This document shows positions 35,144 through 42,776 of a DNA stretch of 50,799 bases, one piece after another. A program made the position numbers and the translations under genes. The notes below the pieces were generated by a model. It made no database searches. It was not told the origin of the DNA and saw only the letters and a list, made by a program, of their open reading frames with translations. The stretch lies in NCBI GenBank assembly GCA_031273325.1, contig JAISSB010000012.1, positions 1 through 50,799 of the forward strand, written 5' to 3'. Numbering within the stretch: the first letter of the stretch is position 1; the number at the start of each line of letters is the position of its first letter. Source of the DNA: Treponema sp. (GTDB lineage: Bacteria > Spirochaetota > Spirochaetia > Treponematales > Breznakiellaceae).

Positions 35144-36022
35144 CTATCCTTTTACCGCACCGATTGTTACACCAGCGATAAAATACCGTTGTAGCCATGG
35201 ATATACAATTAAAATAGGCACCGTTGCAAACATAACAGCCGCTGCTTTCATGCCGTCGCTTGCCGCCGGTATACCTCCGGCCGTTCCCTCCTGTATTGAA
35301 ACTTCGATAGAAGCAAGATTATTGATAATGTTGTACAGTTTGAGCTGAATAGGGTGATACTGTGCAGCAGACGTTAAATATAACAGGGCATCTGAAAAGC
35401 CGTTCCACCGGCCGACTGCATAGAACAGTGCCAACGTAGCTAAAACCGGAGCCGAAAGCGGTAAATAGATCCGTATCAGCACCGTAAAGGGATTGGCACC
35501 GTCTAATTCAGCAGATTCGCGGAGCGAGAGCGGAACCCCATAGAAAAAACTCCGCAAAATAATCATGTTAAAAACAGAAAGACAGTTCGGCAAAATGAGT
35601 ACCAGCGGGTTGTTTAACAGATTTAAATTCTTCATAAGAATATAATTCGGTATTGTTCCTGCACTAAAATACATAGTAAAAATGATTAAGGTATTGATAA
35701 CTTGTTTCCCTTTCAGTTCATCGTAGGTAAGCGGATAAGCGCACAACACGGTTATTGCTAACGAAACGAGCGTACAAATAACGGTTAATATTGCCGTCCA
35801 CGCCATAGAACGGGAAAATGAAGGGTCAAGAAATACATACCGGTACGATTCTAAGGTGGGATTCTTCGGGATAAACCCAACTTGACGGTTGATAATTGAC
35901 AAGGGATCGCTTAACGAGCGGGCGAGTATATTAAGCATAGGAAGTACGCACAGTAAAATAACGAGTAAACAACCGAGCGCGATGCACATGTCACCGAATT
36001 TTCTTGATTTTGATTTAATCAT
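35144..36022 (-). CDS. lplC: LplC/YtcP-type CUT1 ABC transporter permease, 292 aa
   Basis: This inner-membrane permease has about six segments. The CUT1 pattern is complete: FGDMCIALGCLLVILLCVLPM at the N terminus, FIPKNPTLESYRYVFLDPSF, and the EAA loop ESAELDGANPFTVLIRIYLPLSAP near residue 185, followed by a conserved WNGFSDALLYL segment. It ends QRYFIAGVTIGAVKG, as usual. The ATG at 36022 comes two bases after the stop of the upstream permease, indicating translational coupling. No ATPase is encoded in the operon, so a shared MsmX/UgpC-like ATPase elsewhere is presumed. Confidence 0.92.
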   Translation of the reverse strand: MIKSKSRKFGDMCIALGCLLVILLCVLPMLNILARSLSDPLSIINRQVGFIPKNPTLESYRYVFLDPSFSRSMAWTAILTVICTLVSLAITVLCAYPLTYDELKGKQVINTLIIFTMYFSAGTIPNYILMKNLNLLNNPLVLILPNCLSVFNMIILRSFFYGVPLSLRESAELDGANPFTVLIRIYLPLSAPVLATLALFYAVGRWNGFSDALLYLTSAAQYHPIQLKLYNIINNLASIEVSIQEGTAGGIPAASDGMKAAAVMFATVPILIVYPWLQRYFIAGVTIGAVKG

Positions 36023-36024
36023 AA

Positions 36025-36942
36025 TTACCACACTCCCCGTTCTCCGGATTTCTTCGCAATAGTATTCGCTGCTACCAAGAAGATAACGCAAATAACCGAT
36101 TGGAAAAGTCCAATGGCTGCCGTATATGAAAATTGATTTGAACGTATACCAACCCGATAAACCATCGTACTAATAACATCTGCAACTTCCATAACGGTTG
36201 GATTTGCCATAGTATACGGACGATCAAATTCACTCCCAAGAATACGCCCTAAATTCATAATTAATAAGACCACGATAGTGGGACGTAAGCCCGGTAAGGT
36301 CACGTGCCAAATTTTTCCCCACCGTCCTGCACCGTCAACTTCAGCAGCTTCGTAAATTTCAGGATTAATACCGGTAATAGCTGCTAAGTAAATAATTGTT
36401 CCCCAACCCATTTCTTTCCAGACACCGATCCCAATATAGGAACCTACCCATAAATTGTTTTCCATTAAAAAGTTTATAGGCGGAAGCCCCAGTTGCCCAA
36501 GGCTGATATTTACCACACCGCTTCCTAGTGCAAATAATTGATTCGCAATACCGCTAATGATAATCCACGAAAGGAAATGTGGCAAGTACACAACTGTTTG
36601 AGTAAATTTCTTATACCGTTGAAAGGGCAGCTCATTTAAAAGAATGGCTAAAATAATCGGCGCGGGAAAGCCGACTATCAAATCTAAGATATTCAGCCAC
36701 AGGGTGTTCCGTACCGCATAGAAAAATGTTCTATCGGTGAATGCTTTTTGAAACCACTCGAATCCAACCCAATCGGAAGCCCATACCCCTCGGAAAATAT
36801 TATAATCTTTGAACGCAATAACAATATTTGTCATAGGTACGTATCGAAAGAGAATAAAAAAAGCCATTGGGGGGAGGAGCATCGCATAGAGAATCCAGTT
36901 CCGCTTAATATACTTCAATCGTTCACCGTTTTTTTGTACCAT
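36025..36942 (-). CDS. lplB: LplB-type CUT1 ABC transporter permease, 305 aa
   Basis: This is the partner permease of LplC. It has ILYAMLLPPMAFFILFRYVPM at the N terminus, the typical AFKDYNIFRGVWASDWVGFEWF loop, VVYLPHFLSWIIISGI, and the EAA motif EAAEVDGAGRWGKIWHVTLPGL near residue 205. Start at 36942 is supported by AGGAGG six bases upstream; the frame runs open to 37230 only across 39-bp repeats, so the longer form is rejected. It is the first gene of the lplB-lplC-lplA operon. Confidence 0.92.
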   Translation of the reverse strand: MVQKNGERLKYIKRNWILYAMLLPPMAFFILFRYVPMTNIVIAFKDYNIFRGVWASDWVGFEWFQKAFTDRTFFYAVRNTLWLNILDLIVGFPAPIILAILLNELPFQRYKKFTQTVVYLPHFLSWIIISGIANQLFALGSGVVNISLGQLGLPPINFLMENNLWVGSYIGIGVWKEMGWGTIIYLAAITGINPEIYEAAEVDGAGRWGKIWHVTLPGLRPTIVVLLIMNLGRILGSEFDRPYTMANPTVMEVADVISTMVYRVGIRSNQFSYTAAIGLFQSVICVIFLVAANTIAKKSGERGVW

Positions 36943-37014
36943 AAAGCCTCCTGTAATGAATTGAATTGTACTACCAGAATTTAAGTCCGTCAAATATTTT
37001 TTTATAAAAACATG

Positions 37015-37171
37015 GACAGACCCCAAAACGGAGACAAAAAGGGGGACAGACCTCGAATCAAACAGGCGGATTCGATTAACGGGGACAGACCTCGAATCAA
37101 ACAGGCGGATTCGACTAACGGGGACAGACCTCGAATCAAACAGGCGGATTCGATTAACGGGGACAGACCTC
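37015..37171 (+). repeat. 39-bp tandem repeats carrying GGGGACAGACCTC, upstream of RAYT
   Basis: Units start at 37042, 37081, 37120 and 37159: GGGGACAGACCTCGAATC, then AAACAGGCGG and ATTCGATTAAC, about 3.3 copies. A related GACAGACCCC lies at 37016-37025. The last copy is 53 bases before the RAYT start codon, so the array flanks the transposase gene on its 5' side. Confidence 0.92.
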
Positions 37172-37223
37172 AAATTCACAGACTTTTGTGAATCAAAACG
37201 AGCTATAACTCCGTTAACTTTGT

Positions 37224-37736
37224 ATGGCACGAAAAAAAAGAGGAAATACCGCTTACGGTTATACCTATTATGTTACCTTTGAAATAAACCGATGGTTAAT
37301 GGAACTCAAAAATCCCATTATTAAAGCTCTTTTTATGCAGATTATCGCTGAAGCGCACAAAAAGTATGCGTTTAACCTGTGGAATTTCTGTATTATGGAT
37401 AATCATATTCACTTTCTTATAACACCAGAGAAAGGCGTTAGCCTTTCTCTGATCATAAAATGGATAAAAATGGTTTTTGCTATTCGGTGGAACCGGTTAC
37501 ACAGAGTGAAGGGTCATTTGTGGGGAGACAGATTCCATGCACGGGTGATTAAGAATAGAGAGGATTTCCTCAGAGTATTCCAATACATCAACGAGAATCC
37601 GGTAAAAGCCGGGTTGGTGACCCACGCGAAGGAATGGGTATTCGGCGGGTTATATCATTATATTCACAAGATTGTTCGTATTGTGACACCATTCTCAGAC
37701 TTCCTCGCTCAGGTCTTTACTGCGGATTTCGGCTAA
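37224..37736 (+). CDS. REP-associated tyrosine transposase (RAYT, Y1_Tnp/IS200-like), 170 aa
   Basis: This HUH-superfamily single-strand DNA nuclease is of the domesticated transposase group that processes REP hairpins. The HUH motif is MDNHIHFLI near residue 63, followed by KGHLWGDRFHARVIKNREDF near 110 and the nucleophile region FQYINENPVKAGLV with the catalytic Tyr near 129. Length is normal, with no disabling change seen. No IS ends or second transposase are present; instead GGGGACAGAC repeats flank it at 37042-37171 and a perfect hairpin overlaps its stop codon. No strong ribosome binding site is visible. It is likely intact. Confidence 0.93.
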   Translation: MARKKRGNTAYGYTYYVTFEINRWLMELKNPIIKALFMQIIAEAHKKYAFNLWNFCIMDNHIHFLITPEKGVSLSLIIKWIKMVFAIRWNRLHRVKGHLWGDRFHARVIKNREDFLRVFQYINENPVKAGLVTHAKEWVFGGLYHYIHKIVRIVTPFSDFLAQVFTADFG

Positions 37737-37753
37737 GGGGACAGACCCCTTAG
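37733..37753. repeat. Perfect REP-like hairpin overlapping the RAYT stop codon
   Basis: Stem CTAAGGGG (37733-37740) and CCCCTTAG (37746-37753) enclose ACAGA. The TAA of the left arm is the RAYT stop codon (37734-37736). It has the same loop and GGGG/CCCC base as the hairpin at 33487-33509, so these are the best candidates for the full recognition element of this transposase. Confidence 0.85.
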
Positions 37754-37770
37754 CGGCTGTTATTAAAAGG

Positions 37771-38430
37771 TTAAGGAACAACCGCGCTGACGATTTCGCC
37801 CCACGGTCCCTTTTCACCCTTTGCGTTTTCCCAGCGCACACAGATATACACGCGCTTCCCCCGCTGTCCTTCATTGAAATTCAGCGTATACGGAGACTTT
37901 GTCGTAAACTCGGAATGAATCAGTTCTTCTACCTCAACCGGCGGATTTTCGGTGAAATCCCAGCGTACCTCGGCTCCGTGAACACCGTCAGGCTTCCCGT
38001 GCCGAGCGCTTCCTTGATCGTGAAAGTTCACGATTAGTTGCCGAAACTGCGACAGATCGATTTCAAACTCCGGTCTCGTAGACGGCGGCGGCACCGGCGT
38101 GTGCGTTGTGTCGTGCAACGGCAAGCCCATGTTCACTCTATCGCTGTTCGTGACCGCATCATTATAGGCAAGGTGTGCTTTGACAAAATGGCGCAATGCC
38201 TTTTCGAGCGCATCTCTCGCCTCATTTTTGCTCACGATGTCCGCTCTATTGTGGCTTGGATTTTGCGCCTTCTGATAGGCGGCTTCAAAGACGCTGAACA
38301 AGTCTTGAAGCACCGTCAGCACCGCCTGATCGATGCCGAATTCTGTGAGGTGCAAAACTATATACAAAATAAGAGTCCGCGCCCATTCCAGAAAATCTCC
38401 TGCCTTTCTGGGTATATAATCCGTACTCAT
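37771..38430 (-). CDS. Hypothetical protein with helical N-terminal and strand-rich C-terminal domains, 219 aa
   Basis: The first 115 residues are helical (KAGDFLEWARTLILYIVLHL and EARDALEKALRHFVKAHLAYN). A Pro/Thr linker near residue 130 leads to an 80-residue strand-rich domain ending KRVYICVRWENAKGEKGPWG, like a fibronectin type III or related beta-sandwich. No signal peptide is present. The product is unknown. The start at 38430 is strongly supported by AAGGAGG, and 38493 is rejected. It is convergent with the RAYT gene. Confidence 0.75.
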   Translation of the reverse strand: MSTDYIPRKAGDFLEWARTLILYIVLHLTEFGIDQAVLTVLQDLFSVFEAAYQKAQNPSHNRADIVSKNEARDALEKALRHFVKAHLAYNDAVTNSDRVNMGLPLHDTTHTPVPPPSTRPEFEIDLSQFRQLIVNFHDQGSARHGKPDGVHGAEVRWDFTENPPVEVEELIHSEFTTKSPYTLNFNEGQRGKRVYICVRWENAKGEKGPWGEIVSAVVP

Positions 38431-38551
38431 ACCATCCTCCTTGGTATGTATAACCATGTCCTTTAAAGGTTTTAATATTTTAAAGGACACCATTAAAGAT
38501 ATTTTTAAAGATTATACTCTGTTTTTTCCACAAAGCAAAGCTTTATAGAAG

Positions 38552-38741
38552 GGTCTCGTTGCTAGAGACAAGGGTCTCGTTGCTAGAGACAAGAGTCTCG
38601 TTGCTAGAGACAAGGGTCTTGTTGCTAGAGACAAGGGTCTTGTTGCTAGAGACAAGGGTCTCGTTGCTAGAGACAAGAGTCTTGTTGCTAGAGACAAGGG
38701 TCTTGTTGCTAGAGACAAGGGTCTTGTTGCTAGAGACAACA
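38552..38741. repeat. 21-bp tandem repeat array D (9 units)
   Basis: The unit is 21 bp: AGGGTCTCGTTG or AGGGTCTTGTTG plus CTAGAGACA. GTCTC and GAGAC inside each unit form a small inverted repeat around GTTGCTA, so each unit can fold. Nine nearly identical copies lie upstream of the 219-aa gene and run into a GGTCTGTCCCC region. Bases 38431-38551 hold no recognised signal except A/T-rich TTTAAAG repeats. Confidence 0.93.
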
Positions 38742-38936
38742 GCAAGAGGTCTGTCCCCCTTCGAGGGCTGGGGATATGCCTGTTCGGCTTGAGGTCTGTC
38801 CTCTTAAATAAAAAAGATTGCTATTCTTCTGGGCTAGATTGCTATTCTTCTGGTGACAAGGGGACAGACCCCAAAGTGGATCTGTCCGCCGTTGTACCTG
38901 TTGGTTCGGGGTCTGTCTTCGGAGGTCTGTCCCCTT
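38742..38936 (-). repeat. GTCTGTCCCC motif cluster beside array D
   Basis: Several copies of GGTCTGTCCCC or variants occur in both orientations (38748, about 38785, 38865 as GGGGACAGACCCC, and 38920), mixed with two copies of GATTGCTATTCTTCTGG. No gene is present. The downstream end touches the terminator of the next gene. Confidence 0.8.
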
Positions 38937-38938
38937 AA

Positions 38939-38974
38939 CAAAAAAAAACCGGCTCCCCAAGGGAAAGCCGGCTG
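38939..38974 (-). terminator. Terminator of the lipocalin-like lipoprotein gene
   Basis: On the minus strand, AGCCGG and CCGGCT form the stem base, with TTTCCC/GGGGAG inside, followed by a run of eight or more T. It lies 20 bases after the stop codon. Confidence 0.85.
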
Positions 38975-38992
38975 AAAATCCTTAATGCGAGC

Positions 38993-39331
38993 TTATTCTT
39001 TTGTTTTGATGAATACTCCTCCCATGAAAGTTAATGTTTTACCGTCAAGTGACAGGACATACAGATAACTTACCTCATCTTCAGTTGTGGGACTGGTTTG
39101 CTTAAGTTTTAATGTTTTACCGTCGGCAGTAAACGTTCCTTTTGATTCTTCTTTCCATGTGCCGTCTGTTTGTTTTTCTTTAACGGTATAATTACCATCA
39201 TCAAATATATACCGCATATAATTCGAGGCTTCCCACGTTCCCTGCAAGTTATATTCGGGGTCAAACGAGCAGCTTACTGCAAACAGCAGTACCATAACAC
39301 CAAAAAATCCATACCAAGCTTTATTTTTCAT
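38993..39331 (-). CDS. Small lipocalin-like lipoprotein, 112 aa
   Basis: The signal peptide MKNKAWYGFFGVMVLLFAVSC ends in a lipobox (AVSC), so Cys21 would be lipidated. The mature part has the short strand-turn pattern LQGTWEASNYMRYIFDDG, GTFTADGKTLKL and LSLDGKTLTFMGG typical of small lipocalin-like or META-like extracytoplasmic domains in spirochaetes and Bacteroidetes. Function is unknown. GGAAGGAAA precedes the ATG. A terminator from upstream transcription ends at about 39384. Confidence 0.82.
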   Translation of the reverse strand: MKNKAWYGFFGVMVLLFAVSCSFDPEYNLQGTWEASNYMRYIFDDGNYTVKEKQTDGTWKEESKGTFTADGKTLKLKQTSPTTEDEVSYLYVLSLDGKTLTFMGGVFIKTKE

Positions 39332-39383
39332 AGAAGCTTTTCCTTCCGTAGTTTTTTAACAGCTCATTGCGGAGCTTGAACAA

Positions 39384-39406
39384 TAAAAAAACCGGCTAAC
39401 AGCCGA
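39384..39406 (-). terminator. Terminator upstream of the lipoprotein gene
   Basis: On the minus strand CGGCT and AGCCG enclose GTT and are followed by TTTTTTT. It should end a minus-strand transcript coming from about 39.5 kb, that is, the short poly-C reading frame at 39461-39517. Confidence 0.8.
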
Positions 39407-39460
39407 TTATAACGCACCGCACAACAGAGAACTTGAGAATGGTATTAATAATAAATAAGC

Positions 39461-39517
39461 TTAGAAATTCATGGGGGGGGGGGGGGAATTAATATACCTA
39501 TAACTACTGCTATACAT
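39461..39517 (-). CDS. Short reading frame with a poly-C tract, possibly slippage-controlled
   Basis: A very strong AAGGAGGGG lies seven bases before the ATG at 39517. The frame reads MYSSSYRYINS then Pro codons from a 14-C tract (39473-39486) and stops after MNF. If the tract were 12 or 15 C, the frame would continue for about 26 codons through a hydrophobic segment (FLSLFIINTILKF) to a stop in the terminator. It may be a phase-variable small membrane peptide or a decayed gene start. No homologue is recognised. Confidence 0.45.
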   Translation of the reverse strand: MYSSSYRYINSPPPPMNF

Positions 39518-39539
39518 TATCTTCCCCTCCTTTTTAAGA

Positions 39540-39600
39540 CATACAAAAAAACGTTTGCTGACAGTGACACTGTCTGAAAGGTACTATACCGTACCTTATG
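39540..39600. promoter_or_regulatory. Palindromes upstream of the poly-C frame
   Basis: GACAGTGACACTGTC and, a few bases on, AAGGTAC...GTACCTT are inverted repeats in the region where the promoter of the minus-strand poly-C transcript should lie. They could be operators or remnants of repeats. No clear -35/-10 pair was found. Confidence 0.35.
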
Positions 39601-39648
39601 CACAATGACAATATTTTTCCGAAAAATTTTTTGAAAACGGGAAACGGA

Positions 39649-40410
39649 GGTCTGTCCCCGCTTCCCGTTTGTTCGGAGTCTGAGGTCTGTCCCCGTTTCC
39701 GTTGGGTTCGGGGATTTGTCCCCAGAGGTCTGTCCCCGCTTGCTGTTTGGTTCGGAGTCTGAGGTCTGTCCCCTTAGAGGTCTGCCTGTTAGTTCGGAGG
39801 TCTGTCCCCGCTTCCCGTTTGTTCGGAGTCTGAGGTCTGCCCCAGAGGTCTGTCCCCGCTTGCTGTTTGTTCGGGCTGAGGTCTGTCCCCGTTTCCGTTG
39901 GGTTCGGGGGGTCTGTCCCCAGAGGTCTGTCCCCGCTTGCTGTTTGTTCGGGCTGAGGTCTGTCCCTGTTTGCCGTTGGGTTCGGGGTCTGAGGTCTGTC
40001 CCAGAAGTCTGTCCCCAGAGGGTTCGGGGGTCTGTCCCCGTTTGCCGTTTGTGGTTCGTGGATTTGTCCCCAGAGGTCTGTCCCCGCTTGCTGTTTGGTT
40101 CGGGGTTTACCCAGAGGTCTGTCCCCGCTTGCTGTTTGTTCGGAGTCTGAGGTCTGTCCCCCTAGAGGTCTGCCTGTTAGTTCGGAGGTCTGTCCCCATG
40201 CCCGTTTCCCGGTTCGTGGATTTGTCCCCAAAGGTCTGTCCCCGTTTCCCGTTTGTTCGGGGTCTGAGGTCTGTCCCCCAAAGGTCTGTCCCCGCTTGCT
40301 GTTTGTTCGGAGTCTGAGGTCTGTCCCCCCAGAGGTCTGTCCCCGCTTGCTGTTTGATTCGGAGGTCTGTCCCCGCTTCCCGCTTGTTCGGGGTCTGAGG
40401 TCTGTCCCCA
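39649..40410 (-). repeat. Dense array of about two dozen GGTCTGTCCCC motifs
   Basis: About 24 copies of GTCTGTCCC, all in one orientation (GGGGACAGAC on the minus strand), alternate with short segments CGCTTGCTGTTTGTTCGG, CGTTTCCGTTGGGTTCG and AGTCTGA at roughly 15-45 base spacing. Frames across it are stop-free but encode only repeats (for example RSVPACCLFG). It ends immediately before the hydrogenase promoter. Confidence 0.93.
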
Positions 40411-40413
40411 TGC

Positions 40414-40442
40414 TTGATACTTTCCGCTGCTTCTTGTATAAT
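40414..40442 (+). promoter_or_regulatory. Promoter of the hydrogenase operon
   Basis: -35 TTGATA (40414-40419), a 17-base spacer and a consensus -10 TATAAT (40437-40442). Transcription should start near 40449, giving a leader of about 130 nt before hndB. The -35 begins four bases after the last GTCTGTCCCC repeat. Confidence 0.85.
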
Positions 40443-40499
40443 CCTTCTAAAGTTGAGACAAAACGGAGAGACGTTTGACTACTGGACAGACGGTAATTT

Positions 40500-40578
40500 T
40501 GCAAAGGAGGTGGGCTAAAAAGCCTACGGTGTTTTGTTCCAAAGTTAAGACTTTGGGCTTCCACGCCGTTTTTTTTCT
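40500..40578 (+). promoter_or_regulatory. Structured leader with terminator-like hairpin abutting hndB
   Basis: After a perfect but orphan ribosome binding site AAAGGAGGTG (about 40503-40512), GGCT and AGCC form a small hairpin. ACGGTG pairs with CA(CG)CCGT, and CCAAAG pairs with CTTTGG around TTAAGA, ending in eight T just before the ATG at 40579. This is the layout of an attenuator or riboswitch expression platform. No known riboswitch consensus was matched by eye. Confidence 0.6.
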
Positions 40579-40965
40579 ATGACACTTGAAGAATTACGTG
40601 CTTTGAGAGAATCAAAAAAAGGGGATCTCAAGCGGCGCGACGTTGAAGGAAAAGATATTCAAGTTATTGTTGGTATGGGAACCTGTGGCATTGCAGCAGG
40701 GGCAAAAGTGACCTTGGACACGTTTTTAAAGTCACTTGAACAACATAACCTTGTCGATTCGGTACTCGTACGTCAGACCGGATGTATGGGCTTGTGCCAT
40801 TCAGAGCCGACAGTTGAAGTAATCGTGCCGGGAATGCCGACTGTCATCTATGGAAATGTTAATCCGTCTGTAACAGAGGAAATTGTAAAGACTCACCTTA
40901 TTGGCAAACATCTCCTTGATAAGCATATCTTAGACCGGCCTGCTATCGATATTATGAAAGGTTAA
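40579..40965 (+). CDS. hndB: HndB-like [2Fe-2S] subunit of NAD(P)-linked hydrogenase, 128 aa
   Basis: This small thioredoxin-fold iron-sulfur protein is of the type found as HndB in Desulfovibrio NADP-reducing hydrogenase. Key segments are VIVGMGTCGIAAGAK and VRQTGCMGLCHSEPTVEV, giving three cluster-type Cys, plus VIYGNVNPSVTEEIV. It likely relays electrons between the NAD(P)H module and the hydrogenase. The ATG matches the family start, but no ribosome binding site precedes it; instead a terminator-like hairpin abuts it. The HndC gene follows after four bases. Confidence 0.9.
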   Translation: MTLEELRALRESKKGDLKRRDVEGKDIQVIVGMGTCGIAAGAKVTLDTFLKSLEQHNLVDSVLVRQTGCMGLCHSEPTVEVIVPGMPTVIYGNVNPSVTEEIVKTHLIGKHLLDKHILDRPAIDIMKG

Positions 40966-40969
40966 AATA

Positions 40970-42760
40970 ATGGCATACAATCACTTTATTTTATGCTGCG
41001 GCGGGACCGCGTGCGAGTCAAACAAAGGCGTTGAAATCTATAAGAATTTAATTGCTGAATCAAAGGCGCAGCAGGTAAGCGATCAAGTACAGATCGTACA
41101 AACCGGTTGCTTTGGTTTTTGTGAAGGCGGTCCGATTGTCAAGGTGCTTCCTGAAGAATCGTTCTATGTGAACGTGAAACCCGAAGACGTACAGGAAATC
41201 ATTGCTGAACAAATTATCAAAGGCCGTGAAGTTCCGCGCCTCCTCTATAATCCTACAGCTCAAAAACAAAAAATCCGTGCGATTGAAGATATTGAGTTTT
41301 ATCAAAAACAAGTCCGGGTAGTGCTGCGGAATTGCGGGGTTATTAATCCTGAAAGCATTGATGAATATATCGCACGGGACGGCTATGTTGCCTTAGAAAA
41401 AGTCCTGTTAGCTATGAAACCGGAAGAGGTAATTGCCGAGCTTAAAACGTCCGGACTGCGCGGCCGCGGGGGAGCAGGCTTCCCTACATGGTTAAAATGG
41501 GACCTCACCCGAAAGTCTTCAGGCGACATAAAGTATGTTATCTGTAATGCGGACGAAGGGGATCCGGGCGCCTATATGGATCGCTCGACAATTGAAGGAG
41601 ACCCGCACTCAGTCATTGAAGCTATGATCGTCTGCGGCCATACTATCGGCGCTCATCAAGGTTTTGTATACATTCGTGCTGAATATCCGCTTGCCGTTGA
41701 TCGGCTTAAGATTGCCCTCAACCAAGCTAAAGAATACGGCTTGCTCGGAACTAATATCCTGGGGTCCGGTTTTGATTTTGATATTGAAATCCGCCTCGGT
41801 GCCGGTGCTTTTGTCTGCGGTGAAGAAACTGCTTTGATTAAGTCTATTGAAGGTCAGCGCGGTATGCCGATTCCGAAACCGCCGTTTCCTGCTCAACAGG
41901 GTCTGTGGGGAAAGCCGACCGTTATTAATAATGTTGAAACCTTAGCAAATATTCCCGTTATTTTGACAAAAGGGGGAGCATGGCTGGCAAAAATCGGTAC
42001 GGAAAAATCAAAAGGCACAAAAGTTTTTGCACTCACCGGCAAAGTGAAAAATTCCGGACTTGTTGAAGTCCCCATGGGAACAACCTTAAGAGAAATTATC
42101 TTTGAGATCGGCGGCGGTATCAAGAACGGCAAAAAATTTAAAGGAGTTCAAACGGGCGGTCCTTCAGGCGGTATTTTAACTGAAGCAGTGCTGGATACTC
42201 CCATTGATTATGAAAGTTTAACGGCAATGGGTTCTATGATGGGTTCAGGCGGTATGATTGTTATGGACGAAGACGACTGTGCCGTTGATGTTGCCCGTTT
42301 CTATATGGATTTTTGTGTTGATGAATCGTGCGGAAAATGTTCTCCATGCCGTATCGGCACCACGCAAGTATTAAACATCCTTAAAAAAATTACCAACGGT
42401 AATGGAGAAGAATCTGACTTAAACAAGCTTGAAAATATCGGGAATACGATGACTCGCGCGTCGTTGTGTATGCTTGGCGGTTCAGCGGCAAATCCAACCC
42501 TTTCGACCATTAAGAATTTCCGTGACGAGTATTTAGAACATATTCATGACAAAAAATGCCGTGCCGGTAAATGTAAGCAATTGGTACATTACCACATCAT
42601 TGCTGATAAATGTAAAGGGTGTACCGTTTGTGCGCGTAAATGCCCCGTTCCCTGTATTACCGGAGAAAGAGGGAAAGCGCACGCGATTGATCAGTCACGG
42701 TGTGTTAAATGTGGAGAATGTTTAAAGAGCTGCAAATTTGGTGCAGTGGTAAAAGCCTAA
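40970..42760 (+). CDS. hndC: HndC/HydB (NuoF-like) NADH/FMN iron-sulfur subunit, 596 aa
   Basis: This flavoprotein subunit binds NAD(P)H and FMN. Domains in order: a thioredoxin-like [2Fe-2S] domain (LCCGGTACESN and QTGCFGFCEGG, residues 8-55); the NuoF core with GLRGRGGAGFPTWLKWD near 165, NADEGDPGAYMDRS, and GAGAFVCGEETALI near 280; the [4Fe-4S] motif CGKCSPCRIGT near 455; and a C-terminal 2[4Fe-4S] ferredoxin (CKGCTVCARKCPVPC and CVKCGECLKSC). This is the full architecture of HndC/HydB in bifurcating or NADP-reducing hydrogenases. AAAGG precedes the ATG. Confidence 0.95.
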   Translation: MAYNHFILCCGGTACESNKGVEIYKNLIAESKAQQVSDQVQIVQTGCFGFCEGGPIVKVLPEESFYVNVKPEDVQEIIAEQIIKGREVPRLLYNPTAQKQKIRAIEDIEFYQKQVRVVLRNCGVINPESIDEYIARDGYVALEKVLLAMKPEEVIAELKTSGLRGRGGAGFPTWLKWDLTRKSSGDIKYVICNADEGDPGAYMDRSTIEGDPHSVIEAMIVCGHTIGAHQGFVYIRAEYPLAVDRLKIALNQAKEYGLLGTNILGSGFDFDIEIRLGAGAFVCGEETALIKSIEGQRGMPIPKPPFPAQQGLWGKPTVINNVETLANIPVILTKGGAWLAKIGTEKSKGTKVFALTGKVKNSGLVEVPMGTTLREIIFEIGGGIKNGKKFKGVQTGGPSGGILTEAVLDTPIDYESLTAMGSMMGSGGMIVMDEDDCAVDVARFYMDFCVDESCGKCSPCRIGTTQVLNILKKITNGNGEESDLNKLENIGNTMTRASLCMLGGSAANPTLSTIKNFRDEYLEHIHDKKCRAGKCKQLVHYHIIADKCKGCTVCARKCPVPCITGERGKAHAIDQSRCVKCGECLKSCKFGAVVKA

Positions 42761-42776
42761 ATAAGGAGTCTTGATT

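Noticed and set aside
36943-37230. N-terminal extension of the LplB permease
   Set aside because: The added residues are translations of the 39-bp repeats upstream of the RAYT gene; AGGAGG supports the start at 36942.
39596-40564. Proline/arginine-rich proteins encoded in the motif array (several frames)
   Set aside because: All are composed of repeat translations such as GDRPLGTD or RSVPACC and lack start signals.
40449-40578. c-di-GMP (GEMM) or other known riboswitch in the hydrogenase leader
   Set aside because: GCAAAGG and AGCCTACGG only loosely resemble GEMM parts, and the required two-helix arrangement and tetraloop receptor were not found.
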